A stretch of DNA of 64,000 nucleotides from Streptantibioticus cattleyicolor NRRL 8057 = DSM 46488 (GCF_000240165.1 NC_017585.1:124001-188000), one strand, 5' to 3'. Counted from the stretch's first letter, positions 1-8,564 are shown. A program made the numbers and translations. The notes: generated by a model from the letters alone, not told the origin.

Positions 1-785
1 GGCCGGCCGTCGGCGAACGCGACGACCCCGGGGGTGCCGTTGACCAGCACCGGGCGCGCCTCCGCGGCGAAGCGGGCGAACATGATGGCCTGGGACGCCA
101 CATCGGCCGCGCCGCGCCGCAGGACGCTCGGCACGAGCGCGCCGCCGTCGGACCGCGCGACCACGTCGGGGTCGAGCACGGCCAGCAGCGCTTCGAAGTC
201 ACCGCCGCGGGAGGCGGTCAGGAAGGCGTCGACGACGCCGCGTTTGCGGACGTTGTCGGTGTCGGCGGCCGGGGTGGCGCCCTGGACGCGGCGGCGGGCG
301 CGGCTGGCGAGCTGCCGGGTGGAGACCACGGTGCGGCCGAGGCCCGGGGCGATGTCGTCGAAGGGCACGTCGAACATGTCGTGCAGCACGAAGGCGACCC
401 GCTCGGCCGGACCGAGGGTTTCCAGCACGACCATGAGGGCGATGCCCACCGAGTCGGCCACCAGGACCTCCTCCTCGGGGCCGACCCGGGCCGACGCGGT
501 GACCACCGGGTCCGGCAGCCGCACCCATCCCTCCTGCTCGGGCATGGGGTCCTCGCGCCGCGAGGCACGCGAACGCAGCATGTCCAGGCAGACCCGGCCG
601 ACGACCGTGGTCAGCCAGGCGCCCAGGTTCCGCACCCCGCCCACGTCCGCGCGGTCGAGCTTGAACCACGCCTCCTGGACGGCGTCCTCGGCCTCCGCCA
701 GCGACCCCAGCATCCGGTAGGCCACCGCCCGCAGCCCCGGCCGCTCCGCCTCGAAGCGCTCGGCCAGGGACGTCTCGTCGTTCAC
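1..785 (-). CDS. SigJ-type ECF sigma factor with SnoaL-like C-terminus (partial)
   Basis: Starts at a GTG (785) and runs off the left edge, so about 261 codons are visible. Region 2 is clear near the N-terminus (LRAVAYRMLG, AEDAVQEAW), followed by GAWLTTVVGRVCLDMLRSR. Region 4 contains LGPAERVAFVLHDMFDVPFDDIA. After about residue 185 comes an NTF2/SnoaL-like extension (VVDAFLTASRGGDFEALLAVLDPDV), which defines the SigJ-like (ECF41) group. In that group the C-terminal domain modulates sigma activity and no separate anti-sigma factor is usual. The overlapping ATG at 789 opens a different frame that is compositionally implausible. It is divergent from the SMI1/KNR4 gene. Confidence 0.85.
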   Translation of the reverse strand, partial: MNDETSLAERFEAERPGLRAVAYRMLGSLAEAEDAVQEAWFKLDRADVGGVRNLGAWLTTVVGRVCLDMLRSRASRREDPMPEQEGWVRLPDPVVTASARVGPEEEVLVADSVGIALMVVLETLGPAERVAFVLHDMFDVPFDDIAPGLGRTVVSTRQLASRARRRVQGATPAADTDNVRKRGVVDAFLTASRGGDFEALLAVLDPDVVARSDGGALVPSVLRRGAADVASQAIMFARFAAEARPVLVNGTPGVVAFADGR

Positions 786-1003
786 CAGTCATACCCCCGT
801 CGTGGAATCCGTCGGACCGATGTCAGACGCTAGCCGATCACGGCTGCTCAGGCGCCGGTCACCCGCCGCGCACCGGTCGGTGGACACGCAGGCACCAAGC
901 GGTGTCCGGACAGGCATGAAGACACCCGCACGCGTCCGGGCGGGTCGCGGACCGGTGCGAGGATTCCCCCATCCCCCGGCCGTTCTCCCCAAGGAGTCCA
1001 CGC

Positions 1004-1585
1004 ATGTCACCATCCTCTCCGTCGACGGTCGCCGAGTGGCGCGGGTTCCTCGAGGACTACAGCGCCAAGTTCCTCGCCTCGGACTACCTCCGGCAGGCCG
1101 AGGCGGACGGGCAGGCACCGTTTCCGGTGAGTGACACCCAGCGCGAGTCCGGCTGGCTGGGCCGCGAGCCGGCGACCGAGGAGGAAGTCCGGGCCGCCGA
1201 GGAACGGCTCGGGGTCCGGCTGCCGCCCGCGTACCGCAGCTTCCTGCTGACCAGCAACGGCTGGAACTCCATCGGCCCGGTCGATCTGCTCAAGGCCGAC
1301 GAGATCGCCTGGTTCGCCGAACGCGAGGCGTGGCTCGTCGACGCCTGGTCCGAACCGGGCGAGGACTTCTTCATCGGTGACTTCGCGATGCTCGACCGCT
1401 GCCTGGTGATCGCCAACGACGACGGCGGCGGCGGTTGTTACTGGCTGCTCCACGCGGACGGCGCCCGGGGGAACGGTGAGTGGACCGCGTACGAGTGGTG
1501 GCCGGGCGACGGCGACGTTCCCCAGGGCTCCGTCTCCGGTGACTTCGCCGCGCTCGTCACGAGCACGGCGGAGAACATCACGTAG
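1004..1585 (+). CDS. SMI1/KNR4 (SUKH) family protein
   Basis: 193 residues. The SUKH-1 core is visible at about residues 60-190: EEVRAAEERLGVRLPPAYRSFLLTSNG, then a hydrophobic and acidic tract (FFIGDFAMLDRCLVIANDDGGGGCYWL) and a closing WWPG segment. SUKH proteins are often immunity proteins against nuclease toxins, but many are orphans of unknown role. No toxin gene lies beside this one, so an immunity role is only a possibility. The start follows an AAGGAG (989-994) with good spacing. No membrane segment or signal peptide is visible. Confidence 0.8.
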   Translation: MSPSSPSTVAEWRGFLEDYSAKFLASDYLRQAEADGQAPFPVSDTQRESGWLGREPATEEEVRAAEERLGVRLPPAYRSFLLTSNGWNSIGPVDLLKADEIAWFAEREAWLVDAWSEPGEDFFIGDFAMLDRCLVIANDDGGGGCYWLLHADGARGNGEWTAYEWWPGDGDVPQGSVSGDFAALVTSTAENIT

Positions 1586-1640
1586 GGAGCGGCCGGGCAC
1601 CGGTCCTCGGGGCGGGACGGGGACGGCCGACCGGTCGCCG

Positions 1641-2906
1641 TCATCTCGTTCCGTGTGACCAACGCCGCTGCGGGCCCACGGTGACCGCCCACAACAGCAG
1701 GGCGGCGCAGCTGAAGGCGGTTCCCAGCACGGACACCCCGGTCCACCCGGCCGCGGCGTACGCCAGTGAGGATCCGACGGCACCGAGGGCGCTGCCCGCC
1801 GAGTAGAAGACCATGTAGCCGCCGATGATCCTGCTTCCGGCGTCCGGGCGCACCGCGTAGATGAGGGACTGGTTGGTGACGTGCACGGCTTGGACGGCGA
1901 AGTCCAGCAGGAGCGCGCCGATCGCCAGCGCCCACAGCGAGTGCCCGGTGAACGCCAGCGGGAGCCATGACACCGCGAGCAGGACCAGCCCGGCGCCGGT
2001 GGTCCGCTGCGCGAGCCCTCGGTCGTTCCAGCGGCCGGCGATCCCGGCGGCCACGGCTCCGGCCGCTCCGGCGAGGCCGAACGCGCCGATCGCGGTGTGC
2101 GACAGCGACCACGGCGGGCCGCTGAGCGGCTGGACGACGCTGCTCCACAGGGTGCTGAAGGCCGCGAAGACCAGCAGTGCCAGCGCGCCCCGGATCCGCA
2201 GCAGCGGGTGGCGGGCGAACAGGGCGACGGTCGACCTCAGCAGCCGCCGGTACGGCAGCCCGGCCGCCCGCGGTTCCCCGGCCGGCAGGGCGCGGCGCAA
2301 CAGTACGGCGAGGGTCGCGGTCACTACGGCCGACAGGAGGTAGACGCAGCGCCATCCGGCCAGGTCGGCCACGACCCCCGCGACCGTGCGGGCCAGCAGG
2401 ATGCCGGTGATCACCCCGCTGGTGACCGCTCCGACCACCCGTCCGCGGAACGCCGGAGCCGTGAGCGAGGCTGCCGCGGCGACCATCGTCTGGGTGACGA
2501 CGGCGAGCGCGCCGACCGCGGCGAGCGCGGAGAGCAGCGCGGCGGTCACGGGCGCCAGCCCGGCGGCGGTCAACGCGACGGCGAGCAGGGCGAGTTGGAC
2601 GGTGATCAGCCGCCGCCGGCGCATCAGGTCGCCGAGCGGGACGAGCAGGATCAAGCCGGCCGCGTATCCGAGTTGGGTGATGGTGACGATCGAGCCGAGC
2701 AGGCCGGAGCCGAGCGAGAAGCGCTCGCCGAGCGTCACCAGCAGCGGCTGGGCGAAGTAGACGTTGGCCACCGCGCTGCCGCAGGCGACGGCGAAGAGCA
2801 GGACCAGTCGTGCGGGCGGCGGCCCCGGTGGTACGGGTGGCCCGGGCGGTACGGCCTCGGCGTCCGCGTCCGTCCGCTCCCCCGCCGTCGAGTGGTCGCT
2901 CGGCAT
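1641..2906 (-). CDS. MFS transporter, drug-efflux type
   Basis: 421 residues with about twelve hydrophobic segments. The N-terminal half has CGSAVANVYFAQPLL and LGYAAGLILLVPLGDLMRRRRL, the loop 2-3 signature of the major facilitator family. GRVVGAVTSGVITGILLAR is typical of the YnfM/drug:H+ antiporter-1 group. The start at 2906 was chosen because GGGAGGG precedes it, and the longer frame reading into the HxlR gene is a shadow. It is divergent from an HxlR regulator with a shared operator region between them, so it is probably a regulated efflux pump. The substrate cannot be read from sequence. Confidence 0.85.
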   Translation of the reverse strand: MPSDHSTAGERTDADAEAVPPGPPVPPGPPPARLVLLFAVACGSAVANVYFAQPLLVTLGERFSLGSGLLGSIVTITQLGYAAGLILLVPLGDLMRRRRLITVQLALLAVALTAAGLAPVTAALLSALAAVGALAVVTQTMVAAAASLTAPAFRGRVVGAVTSGVITGILLARTVAGVVADLAGWRCVYLLSAVVTATLAVLLRRALPAGEPRAAGLPYRRLLRSTVALFARHPLLRIRGALALLVFAAFSTLWSSVVQPLSGPPWSLSHTAIGAFGLAGAAGAVAAGIAGRWNDRGLAQRTTGAGLVLLAVSWLPLAFTGHSLWALAIGALLLDFAVQAVHVTNQSLIYAVRPDAGSRIIGGYMVFYSAGSALGAVGSSLAYAAAGWTGVSVLGTAFSCAALLLWAVTVGPQRRWSHGTR

Positions 2907-2924
2907 ACGGCACCCTCCCCAGTA

Positions 2925-2983
2925 GTGGTTGCATCTTGCTACCTGCTGGACCCTAGGCGAAGCCGGTAGTATGTTGCAACCAG
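2925..2983. promoter_or_regulatory. Paired 19-bp operators between MFS and HxlR genes
   Basis: Two copies of a 19-bp site face each other. One is on the minus strand at 2943-2925 (GGTAGCAAGATGCAACCAC), the other on the plus strand at 2965-2983 (GGTAGTATGTTGCAACCAG); 15 of 19 bases match. A plausible minus-strand promoter overlaps them, with TTGCAA and TAGGGT separated by 18 bp. The arrangement suggests that HxlR controls both its own gene and the pump. Confidence 0.6.
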
Positions 2984-3023
2984 TCATGCTGTGAGGAACG
3001 TGCCGACGGAGGAGGAGAGCCCG

Positions 3024-3476
3024 ATGGTTGCCCGTACCCGGTTCGACGCCGACCCCTGCCCGGTCGCCCGGTCGATCGACGCCATCGGCGACTGGTGGTC
3101 GCTGCTGATCGTGCGGGACGCCTTCGACGGCAGCCGGCGCTTCGGCCAGTTCCAGCGGAGCCTGGGCATCGCCAAGAACATCCTCACCACCCGGCTGCGC
3201 GTCCTGGAGCAGGCCGGGGTGATGACCACCGCTCCGGCCTCCGACGGCAGCCCCTACCAGGAATACGTCCTCACCGAAAAGGGCCGCGCCCTCTTCCCCG
3301 TCATCGTCGCCCTCCGGCAATGGGGCGAGACCCACTGCTTCGCCCCCGGCGAACCCCACTCACGGCTGCTCGACCGTCACCACGGCCGCCCGCTGAGCCC
3401 GTTGGAGATCCACTCCGCCGACGGACGTCCGATCGGCCCGGACGACACGGTCGTCGAAAAGCTCGCCACCGGCTGA
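3024..3476 (+). CDS. HxlR-family winged-helix regulator
   Basis: 150 residues from the ATG at 3024, which sits behind GGAGGAGAG (3008-3018). An earlier GTG at 2991 lies in the operator region and is less likely. The HxlR core spans about residues 10-105: DPCPVARSIDAIGDWWSLLIVRDAFDG, then FGQFQRSLGIAKNILTTRLRVLEQAGV and the wing YVLTEKGRAL. The Cys in the N-terminal DPCP motif is common in HxlR proteins that sense electrophiles or quinones. It probably represses the divergent MFS gene. Confidence 0.88.
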   Translation: MVARTRFDADPCPVARSIDAIGDWWSLLIVRDAFDGSRRFGQFQRSLGIAKNILTTRLRVLEQAGVMTTAPASDGSPYQEYVLTEKGRALFPVIVALRQWGETHCFAPGEPHSRLLDRHHGRPLSPLEIHSADGRPIGPDDTVVEKLATG

Positions 3477-3558
3477 CGCCACCGGCCTCGCCCATATCCG
3501 CTTGCGCGCCCCCGCCGACCGGGTCACCCTCGCCTCACACCCGACCGAGGCGGAGAAG

Positions 3559-3969
3559 ATGACCACACAGCCCCACCACGTCGACCACGAACTCGTCCAG
3601 GCCGCGGCCCACGTCGCCCGCACCCGTTGCCGGGGCGACAACCACACCATGGCAGCCGCGGCCCGCGCCCGGGACGGCCGTGTCATCACCGCGGTGAACG
3701 CCTACCACTTCACCGGCGGCCCCTGCGCCGAACTGGTCCTCATCGGCACGGCGGCGGCCCAGGGCGCCTACGAGCTGGACACGATCGTCGCCGTCGGCGA
3801 CCGTGACCGGGGCGTCGTACCCCCGTGCGGCCGGTGCCGCCAGGTCCTGCTCGACTACTTCCCCGCCATCGGCGTCATCGTCGGCACGGACGACCAGCTG
3901 CGGACCGTCCCCGTCACCGAGCTGCTGCCCGAGAGCTACGTGTGGGCGGACCACCAACTCGCCGACTGA
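3559..3969 (+). CDS. Blasticidin-S deaminase-like cytidine deaminase
   Basis: 136 residues from the ATG at 3559, which has GGAG just upstream. Zinc ligands and catalytic acid are all present: C56-A-E58 in GGPCAELV, and C90 and C93 in PPCGRCRQVLLDY. Spacing and flanking motifs (VNAYHFTGGPCAEL, CGRCRQVLLD, ELLPESYVW) closely match fungal blasticidin-S deaminase as I remember it, much more than ordinary cytidine deaminase (Cdd). The expected reaction is hydrolytic deamination of the cytosine ring of blasticidin S, giving resistance. It could also act on a related aminoacyl-nucleoside. It follows the HxlR gene by 82 bp and may be co-transcribed. Confidence 0.82.
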   Translation: MTTQPHHVDHELVQAAAHVARTRCRGDNHTMAAAARARDGRVITAVNAYHFTGGPCAELVLIGTAAAQGAYELDTIVAVGDRDRGVVPPCGRCRQVLLDYFPAIGVIVGTDDQLRTVPVTELLPESYVWADHQLAD

Positions 3970-3992
3970 CCACCGCTGTTGTGCCGGTGCGT

Positions 3993-4466
3993 TCACACGA
4001 CGGATCCGGCCGCGGCGGACAACAGTCCGGTGACGGCCGCCCCGACCGCCAGGTACACGGCGGCCGTCCCGAACTCGGCGGCGAGACCGAGCCCGTTGGC
4101 GAACGGCAGCAACATCATCGCGACCGTCACCAGCGAGGTGATGCAGACGAAGAAGCGGCGCGGCTCGGCGGTGGTCACCAGCAGCAGATGGAGCAGCCCG
4201 GTGGCCACCAGCGCCGCGCCGGCCGACACGGCGGCGAGGTAACCGGTGGTGGCATCGCCCCACGCACCCGCGTGCCGTGGCGCGAAGACGGCGACGCCGA
4301 ACACCCCCCGCACCAGCAACGTGACGACGACCGCCGCCAACGCCGCAACCGCCGCCGTGGCGACCCCGGTCGCCCACAACCGCCCCGCCGCCACCGTCGG
4401 CCGACGCCCCGACTCCCGGCGTTCGTCGTACCCCGGATAACCACGGTAGTCAGCTGGGCCTGTCAT
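3993..4466 (-). CDS. DUF6069-type four-helix membrane protein
   Basis: 157 residues from the ATG at 4466, chosen because GAGGTGA lies just upstream (an earlier start at 4484 lacks this). A charged, Tyr/Arg-rich N-terminus of about 30 residues is followed by four hydrophobic segments, including LWATGVATAAVAALAAVVVTLLVRG and TSLVTVAMMLLPFANGLG. This matches the small actinobacterial membrane family I know as DUF6069. The function is unknown. It converges on the deaminase gene. Confidence 0.7.
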   Translation of the reverse strand: MTGPADYRGYPGYDERRESGRRPTVAAGRLWATGVATAAVAALAAVVVTLLVRGVFGVAVFAPRHAGAWGDATTGYLAAVSAGAALVATGLLHLLLVTTAEPRRFFVCITSLVTVAMMLLPFANGLGLAAEFGTAAVYLAVGAAVTGLLSAAAGSVV

Positions 4467-4694
4467 GGCGTCACCTCGCGACATCTCGTCGGCCGGCCGG
4501 GCACCGGATGGGCTACTTCCCTGATGCCCGCCCGAGCCGTCTGGATGCGCCGACCGACACGACGATCACCCGCCGTACGCGGTCGTCCGGAATCCGTCGG
4601 TCGGCTTCTGCGCGTGGCCCGTTGTCGGCGCCCCGGAAGCGGCCCGGTCAGCGCCGGGCAGCAGGCAGGCAACGGGGCCTAACCTTCCCCGGTC

Positions 4695-5081
4695 ATGTAC
4701 CGGATCGAAGAGGCTTATCCCAGCGTTGACGAATACCGGCGGCTGCGGGCATCGGTGGGCTGGCGGTCCCCCTCCCCCGCCGATTGCCAGGTCGCTTTGG
4801 AGGCGACGGTGTTCTCCGTCGTGGCCCGCCACCGGGGCGAGGCGGTCGGTATGGCCCGGATCGTCGGCGACAAGGTCCTCTACCTGCTGATCGTCGATGT
4901 CGCCGTGCACCCCGACCACCAGGGACGCGGCCTGGGCCGCCGCATGATCGACGAGCTCACGCGGTGGACGTCCGCGAACGGGACGCGTTCCACGATGCTG
5001 GTGGCCGGCCCCGACGTCGTCCCCTTCTACGAGGCCCTCGGCTTCCGCCCCGACCCCGGCCGGCTCATGAAACGCCCCTGA
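4695..5081 (+). CDS. GNAT-family N-acetyltransferase
   Basis: 128 residues, about the size of a minimal single-domain GNAT. The acetyl-CoA binding motif A is plain: VDVAVHPDHQGRGLGRRMIDEL (motif V/R-x-x-Q-G-x-G-x-R/A). The C-terminal FYEALGFRPDPGRLM follows the usual VPFYExxGF pattern. The substrate is unknown. There is little Shine-Dalgarno signal ahead of the ATG, so translation may be leaderless or weak. Confidence 0.85.
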   Translation: MYRIEEAYPSVDEYRRLRASVGWRSPSPADCQVALEATVFSVVARHRGEAVGMARIVGDKVLYLLIVDVAVHPDHQGRGLGRRMIDELTRWTSANGTRSTMLVAGPDVVPFYEALGFRPDPGRLMKRP

Positions 5082-5129
5082 ACAACGGCCGGCCCCGCAC
5101 CCGCCGCCCGCCCGCGAAACCCGCTCGCC

Positions 5130-5640
5130 CAGTTGGGCAGCGGTGTGGTGGATCTGCTGACCCTTCCGTCGTACGGCAACTACCGGCACGCGTACGCGCG
5201 TATGCTCGCCGCGCACGACGAGTTGATCGCCGCCACCGGGGATCGGAGTGCGTCGGCGGGCCGCAGCCGGAGGCGTTCCCGGTGCGGGAGAACCGTGCCG
5301 TGGTCAACGCCGCCCGCCTCGGCGCCGGCGCCGGTCTCCTGGTGGACACCGTGACCGATGTGCTCCGCGCGGCCTGTGCGCTCTCGGGCGGGGATGTGAC
5401 CTTGACGGAGCCGACCCGGGTCCGGTCGTTGTCCCGGCCGGTGCGGCGCGCGTTGCTCACCGCGCTCGACGGGGTCGTCGCGGCCTCCCCCGCCAAGCTC
5501 GCCGACGTCGGCGCGCACCGTGAGGCGTTCAAGCGTCTCGGTGAACGCCTGCGCCCGCACGAGTACCCGCGTCTGCCGCACGCCGCCGATGTGTTCGCGG
5601 TCGCCAGGGGCGAGAAGCGGGCCCATTCCTCTCTGAATCC
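5130..5640 (+). pseudogene. Frameshifted remnant of an unrecognised gene
   Basis: Two protein-like segments lie in different frames. The first (from about 5136) reads VVDLLTLPSYGNYRHAYARM then LAAHDELIAATGDR. Around 5240 the reading moves to another frame and continues as VGGPQPEAFPVRENRAVVNA, then LLVDTVTDVLRAACALSGGD and KRLGERLRPHEYPRLPHAADVF. No good start codon or ribosome site precedes the first part, and the end has no nearby stop in frame. It looks like a coding sequence with at least one indel and lost ends. I do not recognise the family. Confidence 0.55.
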
Positions 5641-5733
5641 AGTCCGATCGCTCTCCTCGCCCCCTGCCGATGCCGCGGTGCCGTACGGTCCCGCGGCATC
5701 GGCACGTTTCCCGGGCCGTGCCCGCACTCGGAC

Positions 5734-6393
5734 CTACACGTCCTCGGCGCGAACCATCCTGCCGAACCCGGCCGGCGTGTGCCGGGGCCACCGCCTGCCC
5801 GCCCGGTCGCTCGCGGCGGCCCGTAGCAACTCCAGCACCTGGCAGCCCGGGTACGCGCCGAACACCGGGAACTTCCACCGGTAGTGGTAGGACCAGTAGG
5901 TCACCGCCCTGTACTCGGTCAGCGTGAAGAACTCCGGGTTCCGCGTGACGAAGTCCCCGTAGAGCCGATACCCGGCAGACCGGCCGGAAGGCAGGTCGGC
6001 AAGGCCCTGCCTGATGACTTTCACGATCTGCACGACGTACTCGCCGACCAGCTGCACCACGAACGGCACCACCCACGGCTCGTCGCACGTGACGATGTGT
6101 TCCAGATGCCGCTGGCGGACCACTCCGTCGCCGTGCCGCGAGTACAGGCAGTGCAGGATCGCCCGTCGGGTCGCCGTCAGTGCGCGCACCACATCGACGG
6201 ACGGCTCGTCCGGATGGATCCGGTAGGGAATGGCCACGGTCTCGTCGCCCACGACCACCGAAAACGGCGACGCCGGCGCGGAATCACTCTCAGGCATCAC
6301 GGCCACCACCGCACGAACATCCTCGGCAAGCCACGCCGGGAACGCCGCGACCAACTCATCGTCGGCCATCGCCATGGATTCAGGCTGCTGCAT
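5734..6393 (-). CDS. Hypothetical protein
   Basis: 219 residues, family not recognised. It looks like a globular cytosolic protein: an acidic N-terminal helix (DDELVAAFPAWLAEDVRAVVAV), a beta region (SVVVGDETVAIPYRIHP), and an aromatic-rich C-terminal half (YRLYGDFVTRNPEFFTLTEY, VTYWSYHYRWKFPVFGAYPG). There is no signal peptide or membrane helix. An alternative start is the ATG at 6369. It lies downstream of and in the same direction as the MarR gene, about 40 bp away, and could share its transcript. Confidence 0.65.
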   Translation of the reverse strand: MQQPESMAMADDELVAAFPAWLAEDVRAVVAVMPESDSAPASPFSVVVGDETVAIPYRIHPDEPSVDVVRALTATRRAILHCLYSRHGDGVVRQRHLEHIVTCDEPWVVPFVVQLVGEYVVQIVKVIRQGLADLPSGRSAGYRLYGDFVTRNPEFFTLTEYRAVTYWSYHYRWKFPVFGAYPGCQVLELLRAAASDRAGRRWPRHTPAGFGRMVRAEDV

Positions 6394-6431
6394 GGCCGCA
6401 TAGGGACCCCGCTCGCGCCCACTCCGTCCGG

Positions 6432-6908
6432 TCAGCCTGTGGGCAGGCCGATCTGGTCGCGTTCGAGTGCGGAGCGGAGGTCGGCGAGGGCCTGGGCGGC
6501 GGGCGGTCCCGTGGGGCTGTTGAGGGTGGCCGCGGTGAGTTCGCCGAGGGTCTCGGTGAAGGTTTCCTGTGCCGCCTCGACGAGTCGCAGGCCGTCGTCG
6601 GTGAGGTGCAGCAGGGATGAGCGGCGGTCGGCGGGGTTGGGGCGCCGTATGACCCAGCCGTGCTTCTCCAGGCGGTCGGCGCCCTTGCTGGTGGCTCCGA
6701 TGCCGATGGCGAACTCGGTGGCGAGGTCGGCGACGCGGGAGCCGGGGTGGTCGCGCAGGAAGCGCAGGAACTCGAACTGCGAGGTGACGATCGCGTGCCG
6801 CTCGCGCAGACGGTCGTTGAGCGCGTTGTACAGGCGCGTCTCACAGCGGACGAGATCGGCGAAGAAGCCCGGGAGGTCGACCGGGCCACCGCTTGACGTG
6901 GATGCCAT
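6432..6908 (-). CDS. MarR-family regulator
   Basis: 158 residues. The MarR winged helix is visible at about residues 20-115: HAIVTSQFEFLRFLRDHPGS, RVADLATEFAIGIGATSKGADRL, and the wing HGWVIRRPNPADRRSSLLHLTDDG. The DRRSSLLHLT segment is the family's wing signature. The start codon lies inside a palindromic region shared with the divergent alpha/beta hydrolase gene, the usual arrangement for a MarR repressor of its neighbour. The ligand is unknown. Confidence 0.88.
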   Translation of the reverse strand: MASTSSGGPVDLPGFFADLVRCETRLYNALNDRLRERHAIVTSQFEFLRFLRDHPGSRVADLATEFAIGIGATSKGADRLEKHGWVIRRPNPADRRSSLLHLTDDGLRLVEAAQETFTETLGELTAATLNSPTGPPAAQALADLRSALERDQIGLPTG

Positions 6909-6942
6909 GGCATATATTCTAACTTACATGCCACGGAATATA
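6908..6942. promoter_or_regulatory. Interleaved palindromes, candidate MarR operator
   Basis: TGGCAT (6908-6913) is mirrored by ATGCCA (6928-6933), and TATATTC (6913-6919) by GAATATA (6936-6942). Both lie in the AT-rich gap between the MarR start and the divergent hydrolase, in otherwise GC-rich DNA. A TATAGT-like -10 for the hydrolase overlaps at 6939-6944. Confidence 0.5.
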
Positions 6943-6976
6943 GTTCGTTGGCATGCACTTGCTATGGAGGCGAACA

Positions 6977-7900
6977 ATGAGCAGGCAGCAGCGCGCGAAG
7001 CTCGACGCGATGGTGCGGAAGCCGCAGCCCGAGGGTCCCCGGTCGGTGGAGGAGATCCGCGCCGGATTCCGGGCGTTGATGGCGCGGATGATCGTTCCGG
7101 CCGGGATCCGCACCCGGGACACGACGCTCGGCGAGCGGCCCGCGGTACTGGTCGAGCCGGCCGACGCGCCGAGGGCCGGGACGATCCTGTACTTCCACGG
7201 CGGGTCGTACGTGGCCGGTTCACCGTGGACGGCGATGTCGCTGACGGGGAACCTGGTGACCAGGACCGGGTTCAGGGCTCTCTCGCTGGACTACCGGCTC
7301 GCCCCCGAGCACCCGTTCCCGGCCGCGATCGACGACGCGCTCAGCGCCTACCGCGCGCTGCTCGACGGCGGTGAGGACCCTTCGGCGATCGCGTTCGCCG
7401 GAGATTCCGCCGGCGGCGGGCTCACCGTCACCACCTGCCTCGCCGCCCGTGACGCCGGGCTGCCGATGCCCGCCGCGATCGTGGCGTTCTCCCCCGGGCT
7501 CGACCTGACCCGGACCGGCGGGAGCATGGTCACCAAGGCGGGCATCGATCCGTTCTTCACGCGTGAGGGCATGGCACCCACCGGGGCGATGTACCTCGCC
7601 GGACGGGACCCGCGCCACCCGCTGCTCAGCCCGGCCACCCTCGCCGACCTGACCGGCTTCCCGCCGATACTCCTCCAGGTGGGCACCAACGAGGTGCTCC
7701 TGGACGACTCGACCCGCCTGGCCGCCCGCGCGCGGGACGCCGGGGTCGACGTCGTCCTGGACGTCACCGCCGACGTACCCCACGTCTTCCAGGCGTTCGC
7801 CGGCGTCCTGGACGAGGCCGACGAGGCGCTCGACCGCGCGGCGCTCTTCCTCGGCCAGCGCATCCGCCCCCGGGAGACGGCGCCCACCCGGCAACGGTGA
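6977..7900 (+). CDS. HSL-type alpha/beta hydrolase (esterase)
   Basis: 307 residues from the ATG at 6977, preceded by GGAGG (6965-6969). The hormone-sensitive-lipase family motifs are intact: oxyanion-hole YFHGGSYVAGS, LDYRLAPEHPFPAAIDDA, nucleophile elbow GDSAGGG, and C-terminal acid/His region with LDDSTRL and VPHVFQAF. It is expected to hydrolyse short or medium acyl esters in the cytosol. It is divergent from a MarR regulator with which it shares operator sequence. The substrate is not inferable. Confidence 0.88.
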   Translation: MSRQQRAKLDAMVRKPQPEGPRSVEEIRAGFRALMARMIVPAGIRTRDTTLGERPAVLVEPADAPRAGTILYFHGGSYVAGSPWTAMSLTGNLVTRTGFRALSLDYRLAPEHPFPAAIDDALSAYRALLDGGEDPSAIAFAGDSAGGGLTVTTCLAARDAGLPMPAAIVAFSPGLDLTRTGGSMVTKAGIDPFFTREGMAPTGAMYLAGRDPRHPLLSPATLADLTGFPPILLQVGTNEVLLDDSTRLAARARDAGVDVVLDVTADVPHVFQAFAGVLDEADEALDRAALFLGQRIRPRETAPTRQR

Positions 7901-7911
7901 ACCCGGCGCGC

Positions 7912-8487
7912 CTATCGGCGGGTGGACTCCCAGGCCGCCTCGATCATCCGGAAGACCTCGTCCACGGCGGCCGGCGGATCGGCCGCCTCACGGGCCAGCG
8001 AGAAGGCGTCGATCACGAACCGCGCGATGGTCCGGCAGGCCGTTTCGGTCCGCGCCGGGCCGGGGTCGGCGGCGATGGCCTCCGCCAGCGACTCCGCGTG
8101 GCGCAGCCTCATCGACTCCTCGTACCCGCGCAGGGCGGACGATTCGTCGATCATGCGCCAGATCGGGGCGGCACCCTCCGCCGTGCAGTGACGCACCAGG
8201 GCGTGGATCTCGCGGCGCAGCGCGGGGATGAGCGGATCGTGCGGCGCCCGGTCGGTGACCGCGCGCGTGAGGCGTTGCTCGAAGTCCTCGTCCTGCTCGA
8301 AGACCAGCGCCTCCTTCGAGGCGAAGTGGGAGAAGACCGTGGTGACGGCGACATCGGCCTCGGCGGCCACGTCACGGATGCCCACCGCGTCGTACCCGCG
8401 GTCCAGGAAGAGCCGCAGGGCGGTGTCGGCGATCTTCTGGCGGGTCGCGGCCTTCTTGCGCTCCCGACGTCCGGGTGGGGCGGTCAT
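7912..8487 (-). CDS. TetR-family regulator
   Basis: 191 residues. The N-terminal HTH at about 10-58 is classic: RQKIADTALRLFLDRGYDAVGIRDVAAEADVAVTTVFSHFASKEAL. The C-terminal ligand domain is helical. It is divergent from an NADP-dependent oxidoreductase, which it probably represses. The ligand is unknown. Confidence 0.9.
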   Translation of the reverse strand: MTAPPGRRERKKAATRQKIADTALRLFLDRGYDAVGIRDVAAEADVAVTTVFSHFASKEALVFEQDEDFEQRLTRAVTDRAPHDPLIPALRREIHALVRHCTAEGAAPIWRMIDESSALRGYEESMRLRHAESLAEAIAADPGPARTETACRTIARFVIDAFSLAREAADPPAAVDEVFRMIEAAWESTRR

Positions 8488-8564
8488 GCGCTGATGCTAC
8501 CAGGTAGGGAACCGGAGTCGTTTTGAAAGCAATGTTGTTTTGAAGTCGATTTTGTTTGGAAACC

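Noticed and set aside
199-792. 197-codon minus-strand ORF starting at ATG
   Set aside because: It overlaps the SigJ-type sigma frame; its composition is Gly/Arg/Pro shadow while the GTG frame has sigma regions 2 and 4.
4784-5884. 366-codon plus-strand ORF across the GNAT gene and pseudogene
   Set aside because: The first part is a shadow of the GNAT frame; only an internal segment (about 5245-5640) is protein-like and is described as a pseudogene.
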